In this document: piece after piece, positions 35,408 through 46,798 of the stretch
Layout of the letters: each line of letters starts with the position of its first letter
How positions within the stretch are numbered: the stretch's first letter is position 1
Source of the DNA: Slackia faecicanis
Lineage (GTDB): Bacteria; Actinomycetota; Coriobacteriia; Coriobacteriales; Eggerthellaceae
Direction: 5' to 3'
DNA: 64,000 nt
Assembly: GCF_003725295.1 (NCBI RefSeq)
Contig: NZ_QICB01000002.1
Coordinates: 124,001-188,000 of the forward strand
Notes under the pieces: model-generated
What the model was told of the DNA's origin: nothing
The model's input: the letters and a program-made list of their open reading frames with translations, nothing else
The model's database searches: none
Position numbers and translations under genes: made by a program

Positions 35408-36448
35408 CTAGACGACGCCCGCGCGTTCCAAATACCACGCAACCGTGGCGCGCATGCCCTCCTCGAACGGCGTGGTCGGACGCCACCCCAGTTCGGCGGC
35501 GGCCTTTTCGCAGTTCATGGCATAGCGGCGGTCGTGACCCGGGCGGTCGGCCACGTGCTCGACCGAAAACGCCGCGGCACGCGCGGCCCCTGCATCGTGC
35601 AGCGCGTCGCGCACCGCCTCCACCAGGCGCACGTTGGGCAAGGCGCAGCCGCCGCCCAGGTTGTAGACCTGCCCCGCACGCCCCTTCTCGAGCGCCGCCA
35701 GCACGCCGCGGCAACAATCCTGCACATACAGCCAATCGCGCACGTTCGAACCGCTTCCGTACAGCGGCACGGGCAATCCCGCGCACGCGCGCTCGATCGT
35801 CTTGGGGATGAGTTTTTCCGCATGCTGGCGCGGCCCGTAATTGTTCGAGCAGCGCACCGTGACGATAGGCAACCCGTACGTGGCCCCGTAGGCGCCCACG
35901 AACATCTCGGCCGCCGCCTTCGACGCGGCATAGGGCGAACGCGGACGCAACGGCGCGTCTTCGCGAAACGCGTCGGAGCCGTCGGAACAACACGGATCCA
36001 AAGGCAAATCGCCATACACTTCATCGGTGGACACGTGCAAAAAACGACATCCTGCGCGAAAACCGTCTCGACACGCCCACGCCGCGCGCGCCGCCTCGAG
36101 CAGCGCAGCGGTGCCGCCCACGTTGACGCTTTGGAACAGCGACGGGTCGGCGATCGAGCGGTCTACGTGCGATTCGGCCGCGAAGTGAACCACGGCATCG
36201 GGCGCGAAGCGCTCGAAGGCCTGCGCCATGGCGGCCGCATCGCGCACGTCGGCGTGCACGAACGCATAGCGCGCATCGCTCCGCACGTCGGCCAGGTTGT
36301 CGGCGCAGCCCGCATAGGTGAGCGCATCCACGTTCACCACACGCGCGTCGGGGCGTTCAGCCAGCACCAGACGGATGAAGTTCGAGCCTATGAAGCCGGC
36401 GCCGCCCGTCACCATGACCGTTCGCGCGAAGCCCTGCGCCGACTCCAT
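35408..36448 (-). CDS. rmlB: dTDP-glucose 4,6-dehydratase-like nucleotide-sugar enzyme
   Basis: This 346-residue short-chain dehydrogenase has the NAD site VMVTGGAGFIGSNFIR, the family marker HFAAESHVDRSIADP, the catalytic HVSTDEVYGDL and YAASK (Tyr-x3-Lys). RmlB converts dTDP-glucose to the 4-keto-6-deoxy sugar for rhamnose and other deoxysugars. rmlA, rmlC and rmlD are not in the window. The start at 36448 has AAGGAGG six bases upstream. It is divergent from the SLH subtilase, and neighbouring genes for surface polymers suggest a role in cell-wall glycan supply. Confidence 0.88.
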   Translation of the reverse strand: MESAQGFARTVMVTGGAGFIGSNFIRLVLAERPDARVVNVDALTYAGCADNLADVRSDARYAFVHADVRDAAAMAQAFERFAPDAVVHFAAESHVDRSIADPSLFQSVNVGGTAALLEAARAAWACRDGFRAGCRFLHVSTDEVYGDLPLDPCCSDGSDAFREDAPLRPRSPYAASKAAAEMFVGAYGATYGLPIVTVRCSNNYGPRQHAEKLIPKTIERACAGLPVPLYGSGSNVRDWLYVQDCCRGVLAALEKGRAGQVYNLGGGCALPNVRLVEAVRDALHDAGAARAAAFSVEHVADRPGHDRRYAMNCEKAAAELGWRPTTPFEEGMRATVAWYLERAGVV

Positions 36449-36565
36449 AAACCGCCTCCTTGCAGCCACGCCCGCGCGCCGCCGCCCGTCTGCGCGCCCG
36501 CGATGCGGCGCGATCGAATTCCTGCGGGTATACAATAGCGCAACCACATCAAACGGAGGAAAGCC

Positions 36566-38611
36566 ATGCGAATCATTCCCACCATCGACGCAACCGCGCG
36601 CCGCAACGCGCTGCGCGGCGCAGGAGCCGTGCTGGTTTCAAGCTCGCTCATGTTCGCGAGCCTCGGCCTGCCCGCAGCGCCCGCCGCGGCCGCGCCTGTC
36701 GAAACCCCCGCGGCGCAGCAGGCCGCAACGCCCGTCGCCGAGACGGCCGAAACCGACGGCGTGCTCGTATTCGCCGCCGCCGACGCAGGCGCGCGCACCC
36801 TTTCCGCCGACGATACGGCCGACGCCGTGGCCGACGGCCTGAAGGAGCTGGGCATGCAGGAAACCGGACGCTTCGCCGCGGCAGACGGCACGACGGTCAT
36901 CGAAGCGGCGCCCGCCGCGGGCCAAAGCGTGAACGACGCCGTGGCCGCCGCCGAAGCCCTCGACGGCGTGGCAAGCGCGCAGCCCAATTTCGTCTACCGC
37001 TCGATCGACCCCGTGGAAGACGCGGGCGCGGCTTCGGGCCTGATCGCCGACGACGCAGCGCTTCTGGCCGCGATCGCCGCGAACGACCCCTTCGCGCAGA
37101 TCGCCGACCCCTCGGTGCCGCGCAACCAGTATTGGCTGTACAACGCCAATTTCGACGACGCCTGGAACCGCGCGCAGACGAACGGCAGCGTAGCCATCGC
37201 CGTGCTGGACACGGGCGTCATGGCCGACCACGCCGACCTGGCCGCCAACGTGCTCACGCAGTACGGCTGGGACGCCTACGAAAACGCTCCGCTGTACGCC
37301 GACGGCCAGAACGCCTTCAACGGAGGCCACGGCACCATGGTGGCGGGCGCCGCGGCGGCCGTGGCGAACAACGGCTTCGGCATGGCGGGCGCGTCGTTCA
37401 ACGCTTCGATCGTGCCCGTGAAGGTATGCGACGATTCGGCCAAGCCCAAGATCGACACGAAATCGCTCCTTGCGGCCTATAGTTACGTGACCGAGCTGGC
37501 CCGCAGCGGCAAGGCCGACGTGCGCGTGATCAACCTGAGCCTGGGCGCCTACGGTTCCACCCTGAACGACCGCGCGCTGGAAAACGCGATCGTCGCCGCC
37601 AAAGACCAGGGCATCGTCACCGTGTGCGCGGGCGGCAACGGCAACAAGGCCGCCGCGCCCAACACCAAGCCGATCTATCCGGCCGATTTCGACGCATGCG
37701 TCTCGGTGACTGCGCTCAACGCCGACGGCACCAACGTGGTCTGGTCCGATTACAACGAATACAAAGACATCAGCGCCCCGGGCAGCGGCATCACCGCGCC
37801 GCTCGCCGACGCAGGCGGCAACACGGAAGGCTTCACCTGGGCTTCGGGCACCTCGCTTGCCGCGCCGATCGTGGCGGGCGCCTTCGCGCTCATGTTCGCG
37901 GCCGAACCCGACGCGAGCGTCGACGAGGCCAAGGCCGCCCTGTACGCGTCGGCCACGCCCGTGAACGACCCCGAAAACGACCGTTCGCAGGCAAGCGGCA
38001 GCCACGGCGCGCTGGACGCGGCGGGCGCCGTGGAACGCCTCGTGCAGGACCATTCGGCGTTTTCCGACGTGGCGCCGAGCGATTGGTTCTTCAAGCCCGC
38101 CCATTACGTGAACGAGCGCGGCATCATGACCGGCTACGAAGGCGCCTTCCGCCCCCAGGAAAACCTCACGCGCGCCCAGTGCGCCCGCATTCTGTACAAC
38201 CGCTTCGGCAACGGCGCCCAGTGCGCCCCCGCCCCGCTGAGCGACGTCGACCAGAGCCAGTGGTACGCCCCCGCCGTGAACTGGGCCGTCGAAACCGGCA
38301 TGATGGTGGGCCTGGTGGGAACCGGCAGGTTCGGCGTGAACGACGAGCTTTCGCGCGAGCAGCTCGCCTTAGTGGTGGCGCGCGCGGCGAACGCCGATAC
38401 GGCCGCCGCCGACCCGAGCGCCTTCGACGCGCTGCCCGACCGCGACGACACGAGCGACTGGGCACGCGACGCCATGGTGTGGGCCACCGACGAAGGCGTG
38501 ATCAACGGCGACAGGGCCACCGATCCCGCACGCCTGCTCCCCCGCAACCCCATCACCCGCGCGCAGATGGCGCAAGTGGTGATGAACGCCATGGAGCGCG
38601 GCCTCATCTAG
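36566..38611 (+). CDS. secreted subtilisin-like (S8) protease with SLH domains
   Basis: This 681-residue exocellular serine protease starts with a signal peptide (about 1-45, RRNALRGAG then Ala-rich). An inhibitor-like propeptide (about 60-150) comes next. The S8 domain has Asp215 (AVLDTGVMADH), His255 (GGHGTMVAGAA) and Ser430 (SGTSLAAPIVAG). Three SLH repeats form the C-terminus from about 490 (FSDVAPSDWFFKPAHYVNER, LSDVDQSQWYAPAVNWAVET, then one from about 615). SLH repeats anchor it to wall polymer. It probably matures or degrades surface proteins. Neighbouring pyruvyltransferase supports the anchoring logic. A TACAAT -10 element lies at 36531. Confidence 0.93.
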   Translation: MRIIPTIDATARRNALRGAGAVLVSSSLMFASLGLPAAPAAAAPVETPAAQQAATPVAETAETDGVLVFAAADAGARTLSADDTADAVADGLKELGMQETGRFAAADGTTVIEAAPAAGQSVNDAVAAAEALDGVASAQPNFVYRSIDPVEDAGAASGLIADDAALLAAIAANDPFAQIADPSVPRNQYWLYNANFDDAWNRAQTNGSVAIAVLDTGVMADHADLAANVLTQYGWDAYENAPLYADGQNAFNGGHGTMVAGAAAAVANNGFGMAGASFNASIVPVKVCDDSAKPKIDTKSLLAAYSYVTELARSGKADVRVINLSLGAYGSTLNDRALENAIVAAKDQGIVTVCAGGNGNKAAAPNTKPIYPADFDACVSVTALNADGTNVVWSDYNEYKDISAPGSGITAPLADAGGNTEGFTWASGTSLAAPIVAGAFALMFAAEPDASVDEAKAALYASATPVNDPENDRSQASGSHGALDAAGAVERLVQDHSAFSDVAPSDWFFKPAHYVNERGIMTGYEGAFRPQENLTRAQCARILYNRFGNGAQCAPAPLSDVDQSQWYAPAVNWAVETGMMVGLVGTGRFGVNDELSREQLALVVARAANADTAAADPSAFDALPDRDDTSDWARDAMVWATDEGVINGDRATDPARLLPRNPITRAQMAQVVMNAMERGLI

Positions 38612-38629
38612 AACACGAACGTAAACGGC

Positions 38630-38694
38630 GCACGATGCCGCGCATCCGCGAACGCCCGCGACGGCCGAGCGGGGGCGCGGCATCGTGCTATGAT
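38630..38694 (+). promoter_or_regulatory. long inverted repeat and -10 element before the pyruvyltransferase gene
   Basis: GCACGATGCCGCGC (38630-38643) and GCGCGGCATCGTGC (38675-38688) are perfect 14-bp arms, immediately followed by TATGAT (38689-38694). The hairpin may terminate the protease transcript and/or act as a control site for the next gene. Confidence 0.5.
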
Positions 38695-38735
38695 GCACCA
38701 ACGCATATCCCGGGAATTCAGCAAAGGCGGCCGAC

Positions 38736-40364
38736 ATGGCGTATTACCGCATAGCACTCACAGGACACGCGCGCTTTTCGGCGGGCGATGCCGCGGCACA
38801 CACCTACCTGCAGCTCAAGGCCATGGGGCACGGCGTCGAACTGCTCGACCCCGCCGTGGTTCCCGGCGTCTTCGACGCGCAGGGCAACCTGGACCGCGCC
38901 GCCGCCGCGCCGTTTCTGGAAACGTTCGACCCCGCCTGCGTGGCCGACGCGCACGATTCGATCGAAGACATCCTGGCGGCCTGCGAACGCTCGGGCAAAG
39001 GGCAGGACGAGCCCATCCGCCACGTGGTGGTGTTCGGCTACGTGGGGCCCGACAACTTCGGCGACGAGCTGATCTTCTCGCTGATCGCGGCCAACGTGCG
39101 CAAGCGCTACCCCAGCTCCTACGTGTCCGCCATCGGCCACATGCCCGACCGCACGATCGCGCGCCACGGCGTGGCTTCCGTCACCCCGCCCATGAAGGCC
39201 GAACTGTTCGCCCAGCTGGCGGGCGCATCGGCGCTCGTGTTCATGGCGGGCATCATGTTCGACGAGCCGTTCAAAGACTGGACCGCAGGCCCGATCGACC
39301 TCTATCTCAACCCCCATTCCGAAATAGCCGGCCAAACGGCGTGCTGCCTGATGGCCTACCAGCAGGGCGTGCCCGCGGTGTTTCTGGGCGTGGGCGCAGG
39401 CCCGCTTGCCAACGCCGACGCGTGCAAGCTGGTGGAGATGGCGTCGCTCACCAAGCCTTTGTATCTGCCGCGCGACGAACACACCGCGCAGCTGCTCGAA
39501 GACGCGGGCGTCGACCCTTCGCTCATCCGCGTGAAGGCCGACCTGGCGTTTTCGATCGAGCGCCCCGAGCGCTGCGAGGCATGGGAGCGCTGGAAGGACG
39601 AATCGGGCCTGGACGACGCACCGTTTCTTTCGGCATCGTTTCGCGACCACCACACCTGCGGCGAAGGCCTGACCGACGCCATGGCGGCGCTGTTCGACCA
39701 CGCCTTCGAGACGAAAGGCTGGCGCACCGTGTTTTTGGATTTCGCGCCCGAAGACCGCACGGTGCACGAGCGCATCGCGAACAAGATGCGCCACGTCGAA
39801 GCGGCGCTGTTCTTCGGCCTGACCGACGATTTCGACACCGCCGTAGCGGCGCTTTCACAAGCGCAGGCGTCCGTGGCCATGCGCCTGCACTGCTCGATCG
39901 TGTCCAACGCCCTGGGCATCTCCTCGATCGGCATCAATTACAACGATAAAGTGGAGGCGCTCTATGACGCCATGGACGCGCGGGCGTTTTTGATGGAACC
40001 CGATTGCTCGGCCGCAGCCGCGATCGCCGCGTTCGACGCGCTCATGCACGACGAAAACGCCGCGGCGCGCGTGCGCTCGCGGGCTGCGGCGTTGCGCGAA
40101 CGAGCGCTCGACGCCTTCGATGCCTTCTTCGAAACGGTTGAAGCCGCCGACGTTCCTCGCGCATCCACACGCCTGTACGTGCGCGACGTGTCCGTGGCCG
40201 AGCAGGATCTCGAGCGCGAACGCGAACGCTGCGCGCGCCTGGAGGCGGAGCTTGCCGCCGCGTACGCGCGCGCCGAGGCGCTGGTGGCCTCCCCCACCTG
40301 GAAGGCGGGCCGCGCCGTGGGCGCCCTGCCGCGCGCGATCAAACGCATCATGGGCAAGGCGTAA
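38736..40364 (+). CDS. polysaccharide pyruvyltransferase family protein
   Basis: This 542-residue protein has the CsaB/WcaK-type core: VVVFGYVGPDNFGDELIFSL, then AVFLGVGAGPLAN and SVAMRLHCSIVSNALGI. It adds an N-terminal extension (about 90 residues) and a C-terminal coiled coil. The last residues, EALVASPTWKAGRAVGALPR, match the tail of the adjacent glycosyltransferase. CsaB-type enzymes pyruvylate the wall polysaccharide that SLH domains bind. Three SLH-bearing proteins in this window make that role attractive. The link is functional inference; the substrate is not shown. Confidence 0.85.
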   Translation: MAYYRIALTGHARFSAGDAAAHTYLQLKAMGHGVELLDPAVVPGVFDAQGNLDRAAAAPFLETFDPACVADAHDSIEDILAACERSGKGQDEPIRHVVVFGYVGPDNFGDELIFSLIAANVRKRYPSSYVSAIGHMPDRTIARHGVASVTPPMKAELFAQLAGASALVFMAGIMFDEPFKDWTAGPIDLYLNPHSEIAGQTACCLMAYQQGVPAVFLGVGAGPLANADACKLVEMASLTKPLYLPRDEHTAQLLEDAGVDPSLIRVKADLAFSIERPERCEAWERWKDESGLDDAPFLSASFRDHHTCGEGLTDAMAALFDHAFETKGWRTVFLDFAPEDRTVHERIANKMRHVEAALFFGLTDDFDTAVAALSQAQASVAMRLHCSIVSNALGISSIGINYNDKVEALYDAMDARAFLMEPDCSAAAAIAAFDALMHDENAAARVRSRAAALRERALDAFDAFFETVEAADVPRASTRLYVRDVSVAEQDLERERERCARLEAELAAAYARAEALVASPTWKAGRAVGALPRAIKRIMGKA

Positions 40365-40407
40365 CGGCAACCGAGCGCACGCCGTAGGCCCAACGCAGGC
40401 CGCGGGC

Positions 40408-41568
40408 CTAACGCTTCAAGGCGTTTCGCAGGGCGCGCGGCAGCGCGGTGATCGCGCGGCCGACCTTAAACGACGTCGAACCGCGAAGAGCTTCTATATC
40501 GGCGTACGCCTTGCCCAGCTCCTCCTCGCGCGCCGCCGTCTCGCGACGCGACTCCTCGAGCTCGGCGCGCACGCCCTGCAGTTTCGCGTCAAGATCGCCG
40601 ATCGCGCCCTCCTGGATCCTGATGATGTTCTGGCGCTGCCACAGGCGCCAGTAGCATTCGCGCTGGTCGGCGGCGGCCATCACGTTATCGGGCCACAGCG
40701 GGGTGGAAGGAAAGCCTTCCACCATGGAATCGCACGCCTCCACGGCGCAATCCACGAACCACTCGTCCAGCATGCTGAACGCCTCGCACAGACCGTCTTC
40801 TCCCGCCTCACGCGCGGCATAGGCGCGGGCGCGGCAGAAATCGGACAGATACATATGGGCGCGCAGACGGGCCACCCCCTTGCTCTGGTCGGTGGTCACC
40901 GAGCCCTCGCGCACCAAGTAGCCGTAACACAGGTCGGACGCCATGGCGCAGCGGCCGTCGGCCGTCATGGACCTGATCACGAATTCGTTGTCTTCGTTGA
41001 CGATGCCCTCGGCGAAACGCACGCCGCCTTCGCGCACGTACGACGTCTTGCACACCTGCACGCACGGCTGGGCGCAGAAATCGCCTGCGCGCACCTGGTG
41101 CTCGAACATGGCCTTGCCACGCAGGATGCCCGGCTGCGTGAACCTGCGGAAATAATCGGCGTCCTGCGGATGGTCGCGCTCGGCGCGCTCGCTTTCGTAA
41201 ACGATATGCGCGCCGAAGAACAGCACGTCAAGATCGTCGGCTTTCATGCGATCGACCAGACGCGCGAGCGACCCAGGCTCGAGCGAATCGTCGGCGTCGA
41301 AGAAGTACAGGTAATCGCCGCGCGCCTCCTCGATGCCCCTGTTGCGCGCCGCGCCGGCGCCGCGGTTCTCGCCCTGATGCACCGCGCGCACGCATGCGAG
41401 GTCGCGGGCGTATTCGTCGCACAGGCGCGGCGAATCGTCGACGGAGCCGTCGTCCACCAGGACGATTTCGTATTCGCCTTCGGCAAGCCCCTGATCGCGC
41501 AGCTGCTCCAGGCATGCCGGCAGGTAGGCCGCCGCGTTGTACACAGGCACGACTATCGTCAAATCCAT
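40408..41568 (-). CDS. family 2 glycosyltransferase
   Basis: This 386-residue GT-A enzyme has TIVVPVYNAAAYLPACLEQL, the nucleotide-binding VDDGSVDDS and the DxD motif YFFDADDSLEPG. A C-terminal coiled coil ends EALRGSTSFKVGRAITALPR, the same closing motif as in the neighbouring pyruvyltransferase, on the opposite strand. The start at 41568 has AAGGAG upstream. It probably builds a surface glycan. The donor and acceptor are unknown. It is convergent with the pyruvyltransferase and divergent from secA. Confidence 0.9.
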   Translation of the reverse strand: MDLTIVVPVYNAAAYLPACLEQLRDQGLAEGEYEIVLVDDGSVDDSPRLCDEYARDLACVRAVHQGENRGAGAARNRGIEEARGDYLYFFDADDSLEPGSLARLVDRMKADDLDVLFFGAHIVYESERAERDHPQDADYFRRFTQPGILRGKAMFEHQVRAGDFCAQPCVQVCKTSYVREGGVRFAEGIVNEDNEFVIRSMTADGRCAMASDLCYGYLVREGSVTTDQSKGVARLRAHMYLSDFCRARAYAAREAGEDGLCEAFSMLDEWFVDCAVEACDSMVEGFPSTPLWPDNVMAAADQRECYWRLWQRQNIIRIQEGAIGDLDAKLQGVRAELEESRRETAAREEELGKAYADIEALRGSTSFKVGRAITALPRALRNALKR

Positions 41569-41786
41569 CGGGTGTCTCCTTCGTGGGTAAAGCGCTCGAA
41601 GCACATCACGCCTATTCTAGCGTTATTCCACGCCCTGCATGCCCGCGCGGCGGACCTGCGGCCCGGGCGCGCGGCGGCCGCGTCCTTCTTTCATGCAGAA
41701 TGCCCGTCGAGACGCATGACGTGCCCTTTCTGCCGTAGAATATGCATTTTGGAATCAACGCAAAACCCTCGCGAGAAAGCGCATCC

Positions 41787-44402
<2,616 letters not shown>

Positions 44403-44426
44403 GAGCGCCCGCTCCAAGCGAACCGA

Positions 44427-44459
44427 AGCCCCGTTTGCAGCCGCAAGCGGGGCTTTTTC
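44427..44459 (+). terminator. terminator of secA
   Basis: AAGCCCCG...CGGGGCTTTTT hairpin with a T-run. Confidence 0.85.
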
Positions 44460-44701
44460 ATGCCCGAAACGCGCGCTGCGCGCATGCCGCTCGCCCGCAG
44501 CGAACGCTCTGCGGGCGGTTCTCTTTTCGGCCGCGGCCGACGAACGACGCCCTCCCCCGCCGTGCCCCGAACGCACGACGGCCCCCTCGCCACGCCCGAA
44601 TGAACGCACGCGAAGGGGCCGTGCTCATACGATGAGCGGCGAACGGCAAGCGGCAGCCGCGCGCGCCGCCGAAACCCGCCCGCGAGCGGCGAGCGGCTTC
44701 G

Positions 44702-46444
44702 CTACGACGCCCGCTGCGCGCGGGCGGACGGCTCGGCGCGACGCGCTTTCGCAGGCGGCGCATACCACCTGCCGCGGCGCAATGCCGAAGCCGCCACCAC
44801 GAACCACATCTGCAGCGGCAGGGCCGCCATGATCGGCAGCATGTAGCGCAAATAGCCGTTCACGGGCGACACGAAGCAGATCAGCAGCAGCACGAGGCTC
44901 GGCACCAGCGCGAACAGCGATTTCCAACGCGCGGTGCGCACGGCATAGCCCGCCGCCGCAAGCAGCAGCCACGTATACAGCCCGCAATGGCCCGTCAGGC
45001 CCAACACGGGAACGTTCTGCCAGCCGTTGCAAAACGCGATCATGGCGCCGCGCACGTCTTCGCCGAACAGGTACGACACCTGGAAATCGTCCTGAATGCC
45101 GGGCACCGAGCCGTAGTTGTACAGGCGGTAGTCCCAGGTGTTGTGCGTCCAGCTTTCGTCGGCGTACAGATAGCCGTAGCAGCCGTTCAAAAACGCGTCC
45201 ACATACACGCCCGGGTGCCGCATGCCCATAGACGCCCAGGCCGCGAAGTAATCGCCCAGCGCTTCGTCGTTACCCGTGTAGGTGCCTTTCACCGTGTCGC
45301 TGCGCGATCCGTAGTAAAGCTCGGGCAAGGCGTCGTAGGCAAGCACAGCCTCGATCGCGGCGCGCTCTTCGGGAGTCACGTCGTCAGGGGCCTCTTTCAC
45401 GTAGCGCGCCGTTTGCTGGAACAGCGCGCCCAGGGTTTCCTGCTTGCCGCTGGGCAGCACGTCGAGCGCGGGATACACGAAGCGCGACACAATCACGAAC
45501 GCCGCCAGCGGGATCAGGCAGGCGCACGCCGCCTTCACGCGCACGCGCGACGGCATGGACGCAATGACGAACGGCATGGTGAGCGCGACCACGTAGGCGC
45601 CGTTATGGCGCGCAAGGCACAGCGCCACGCCCGCGGCGGTCAGCGCGACCAGGCTGCGCGCATCGAACGCCGCGGCGCGGCGCGAGCGCACCCACAGCTC
45701 GGCAAGCAGCATCACGTACAGGCAGAACAGCGAAGCGAACAGCGTGTCTTTCAAAAACGCCTGCGCATAGGCGCCCCACGCGGGCACCACCGCGAAAAAC
45801 GCCAAGGCGGCCGCAAGCACGGCCGTCGGCGCGCCCATGCGCCGCATGCATGAAACCGACCCCGCCAAGGCAAGCGCCTGCACAAGGGCCTGCATGCCAA
45901 CCCACAACGCCACGCCCAGATTGTCGGAGCCCAGCGCGCGGCCTATGTCGAACACACCGCCCATCAGGGCCGTCATGACCCACGGATGATGGTCGGAAGG
46001 CGCCGCGAACCCGTGCCACATATCCATCTGGAAAATGCCGTCGTAGGTGAACGAGCCGGGCGCGAACACGATCAAATACGGTAGCCAGGCCAGCAACAGC
46101 ACGCCCGCCGCGGCCCAAAACGGCATAAAGCGCGCAAGATCGCTCGAGCGCATGCGCTCGGCCGCACGAACCGCCGCCGCATCGGCCCAGGCGAACGCCA
46201 GCGCAAGGCCCAAATAAAGAAACGGCACGTAGGCCGCGAAAGCCGCAACGGCAAAAGCGATTTCCGAAGGAACCTCGAACATGGCGCGAAACGTGCCGTA
46301 GTGTTCGTAAGAGTGGCCCACCGCCTGAAACGCGGCCAGCAAAACGGCAAGAACCAACGCCACCGACTCGAAACGCACGCCCTTTTTGCGGACAAGAAAC
46401 GCAAGAGGAGCCGCGGCCAGCGCGCACAACGCTATTTTGAGCAT
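44702..46444 (-). CDS. DUF6020-type multi-pass membrane protein
   Basis: This 580-residue protein has about 12 membrane helices. It has the general layout of GT-C-like or oligosaccharide-related membrane enzymes, with a large loop at about 330-470 (TARYVKEAPDDVTPEERAAI) and the segment APGSFTYDGIFQMDMWHGFA. DUF6020 members occur with wall-glycan genes in Firmicutes and actinobacteria, but no activity is proven. Its position beside glycosyltransferase and S-layer genes suggests a role in surface-polymer assembly, which is inference. It is divergent from the first S-layer gene. Confidence 0.7.
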   Translation of the reverse strand: MLKIALCALAAAPLAFLVRKKGVRFESVALVLAVLLAAFQAVGHSYEHYGTFRAMFEVPSEIAFAVAAFAAYVPFLYLGLALAFAWADAAAVRAAERMRSSDLARFMPFWAAAGVLLLAWLPYLIVFAPGSFTYDGIFQMDMWHGFAAPSDHHPWVMTALMGGVFDIGRALGSDNLGVALWVGMQALVQALALAGSVSCMRRMGAPTAVLAAALAFFAVVPAWGAYAQAFLKDTLFASLFCLYVMLLAELWVRSRRAAAFDARSLVALTAAGVALCLARHNGAYVVALTMPFVIASMPSRVRVKAACACLIPLAAFVIVSRFVYPALDVLPSGKQETLGALFQQTARYVKEAPDDVTPEERAAIEAVLAYDALPELYYGSRSDTVKGTYTGNDEALGDYFAAWASMGMRHPGVYVDAFLNGCYGYLYADESWTHNTWDYRLYNYGSVPGIQDDFQVSYLFGEDVRGAMIAFCNGWQNVPVLGLTGHCGLYTWLLLAAAGYAVRTARWKSLFALVPSLVLLLICFVSPVNGYLRYMLPIMAALPLQMWFVVAASALRRGRWYAPPAKARRAEPSARAQRAS

Positions 46445-46618
46445 GAAGCAATCCTTCGGATGGAAACGATCGAAACGCGGCGAAAAACACGCCGCAGACT
46501 AGGCATTATAAGCCACCGCCGCGCGGAGCCGGCGCGTACGGGCGCGCTGCGGGAAAACGCCGGATTGCATGGCGAATGCGGCGAGAACAGCGTGCGAACA
46601 GGTCTTCTTTCCCCTCTA

Positions 46619-46798
46619 TGAAAGGAGACAAAACATGACGGCTTACGTCAATGACGAACAGAAGAAGGAGGGCGCCTACGGCAAGGCCGTCAAGGCGACC
46701 CTGGCTGCCACCCTGGCAGCAGGCATGGTCCCCGCCGCCGCCGCTTTCGCGGACGAGCCGGCCGAGGCCGCCGAGGGCAACGACGTCGAGGTTCTGGC
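46619..46798 (+). repeat. 180-bp inverted repeat, left copy (S-layer gene 1 5' end)
   Basis: Starting at TGAAAGGAGACAAAACATG, 180 bases are identical, by direct comparison, to the reverse complement of 53488-53667. The block covers the ribosome site, the start codon, the signal peptide and the first mature residues of both S-layer genes. Outside the block the two genes and their upstream regions differ strongly. Confidence 0.9.
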
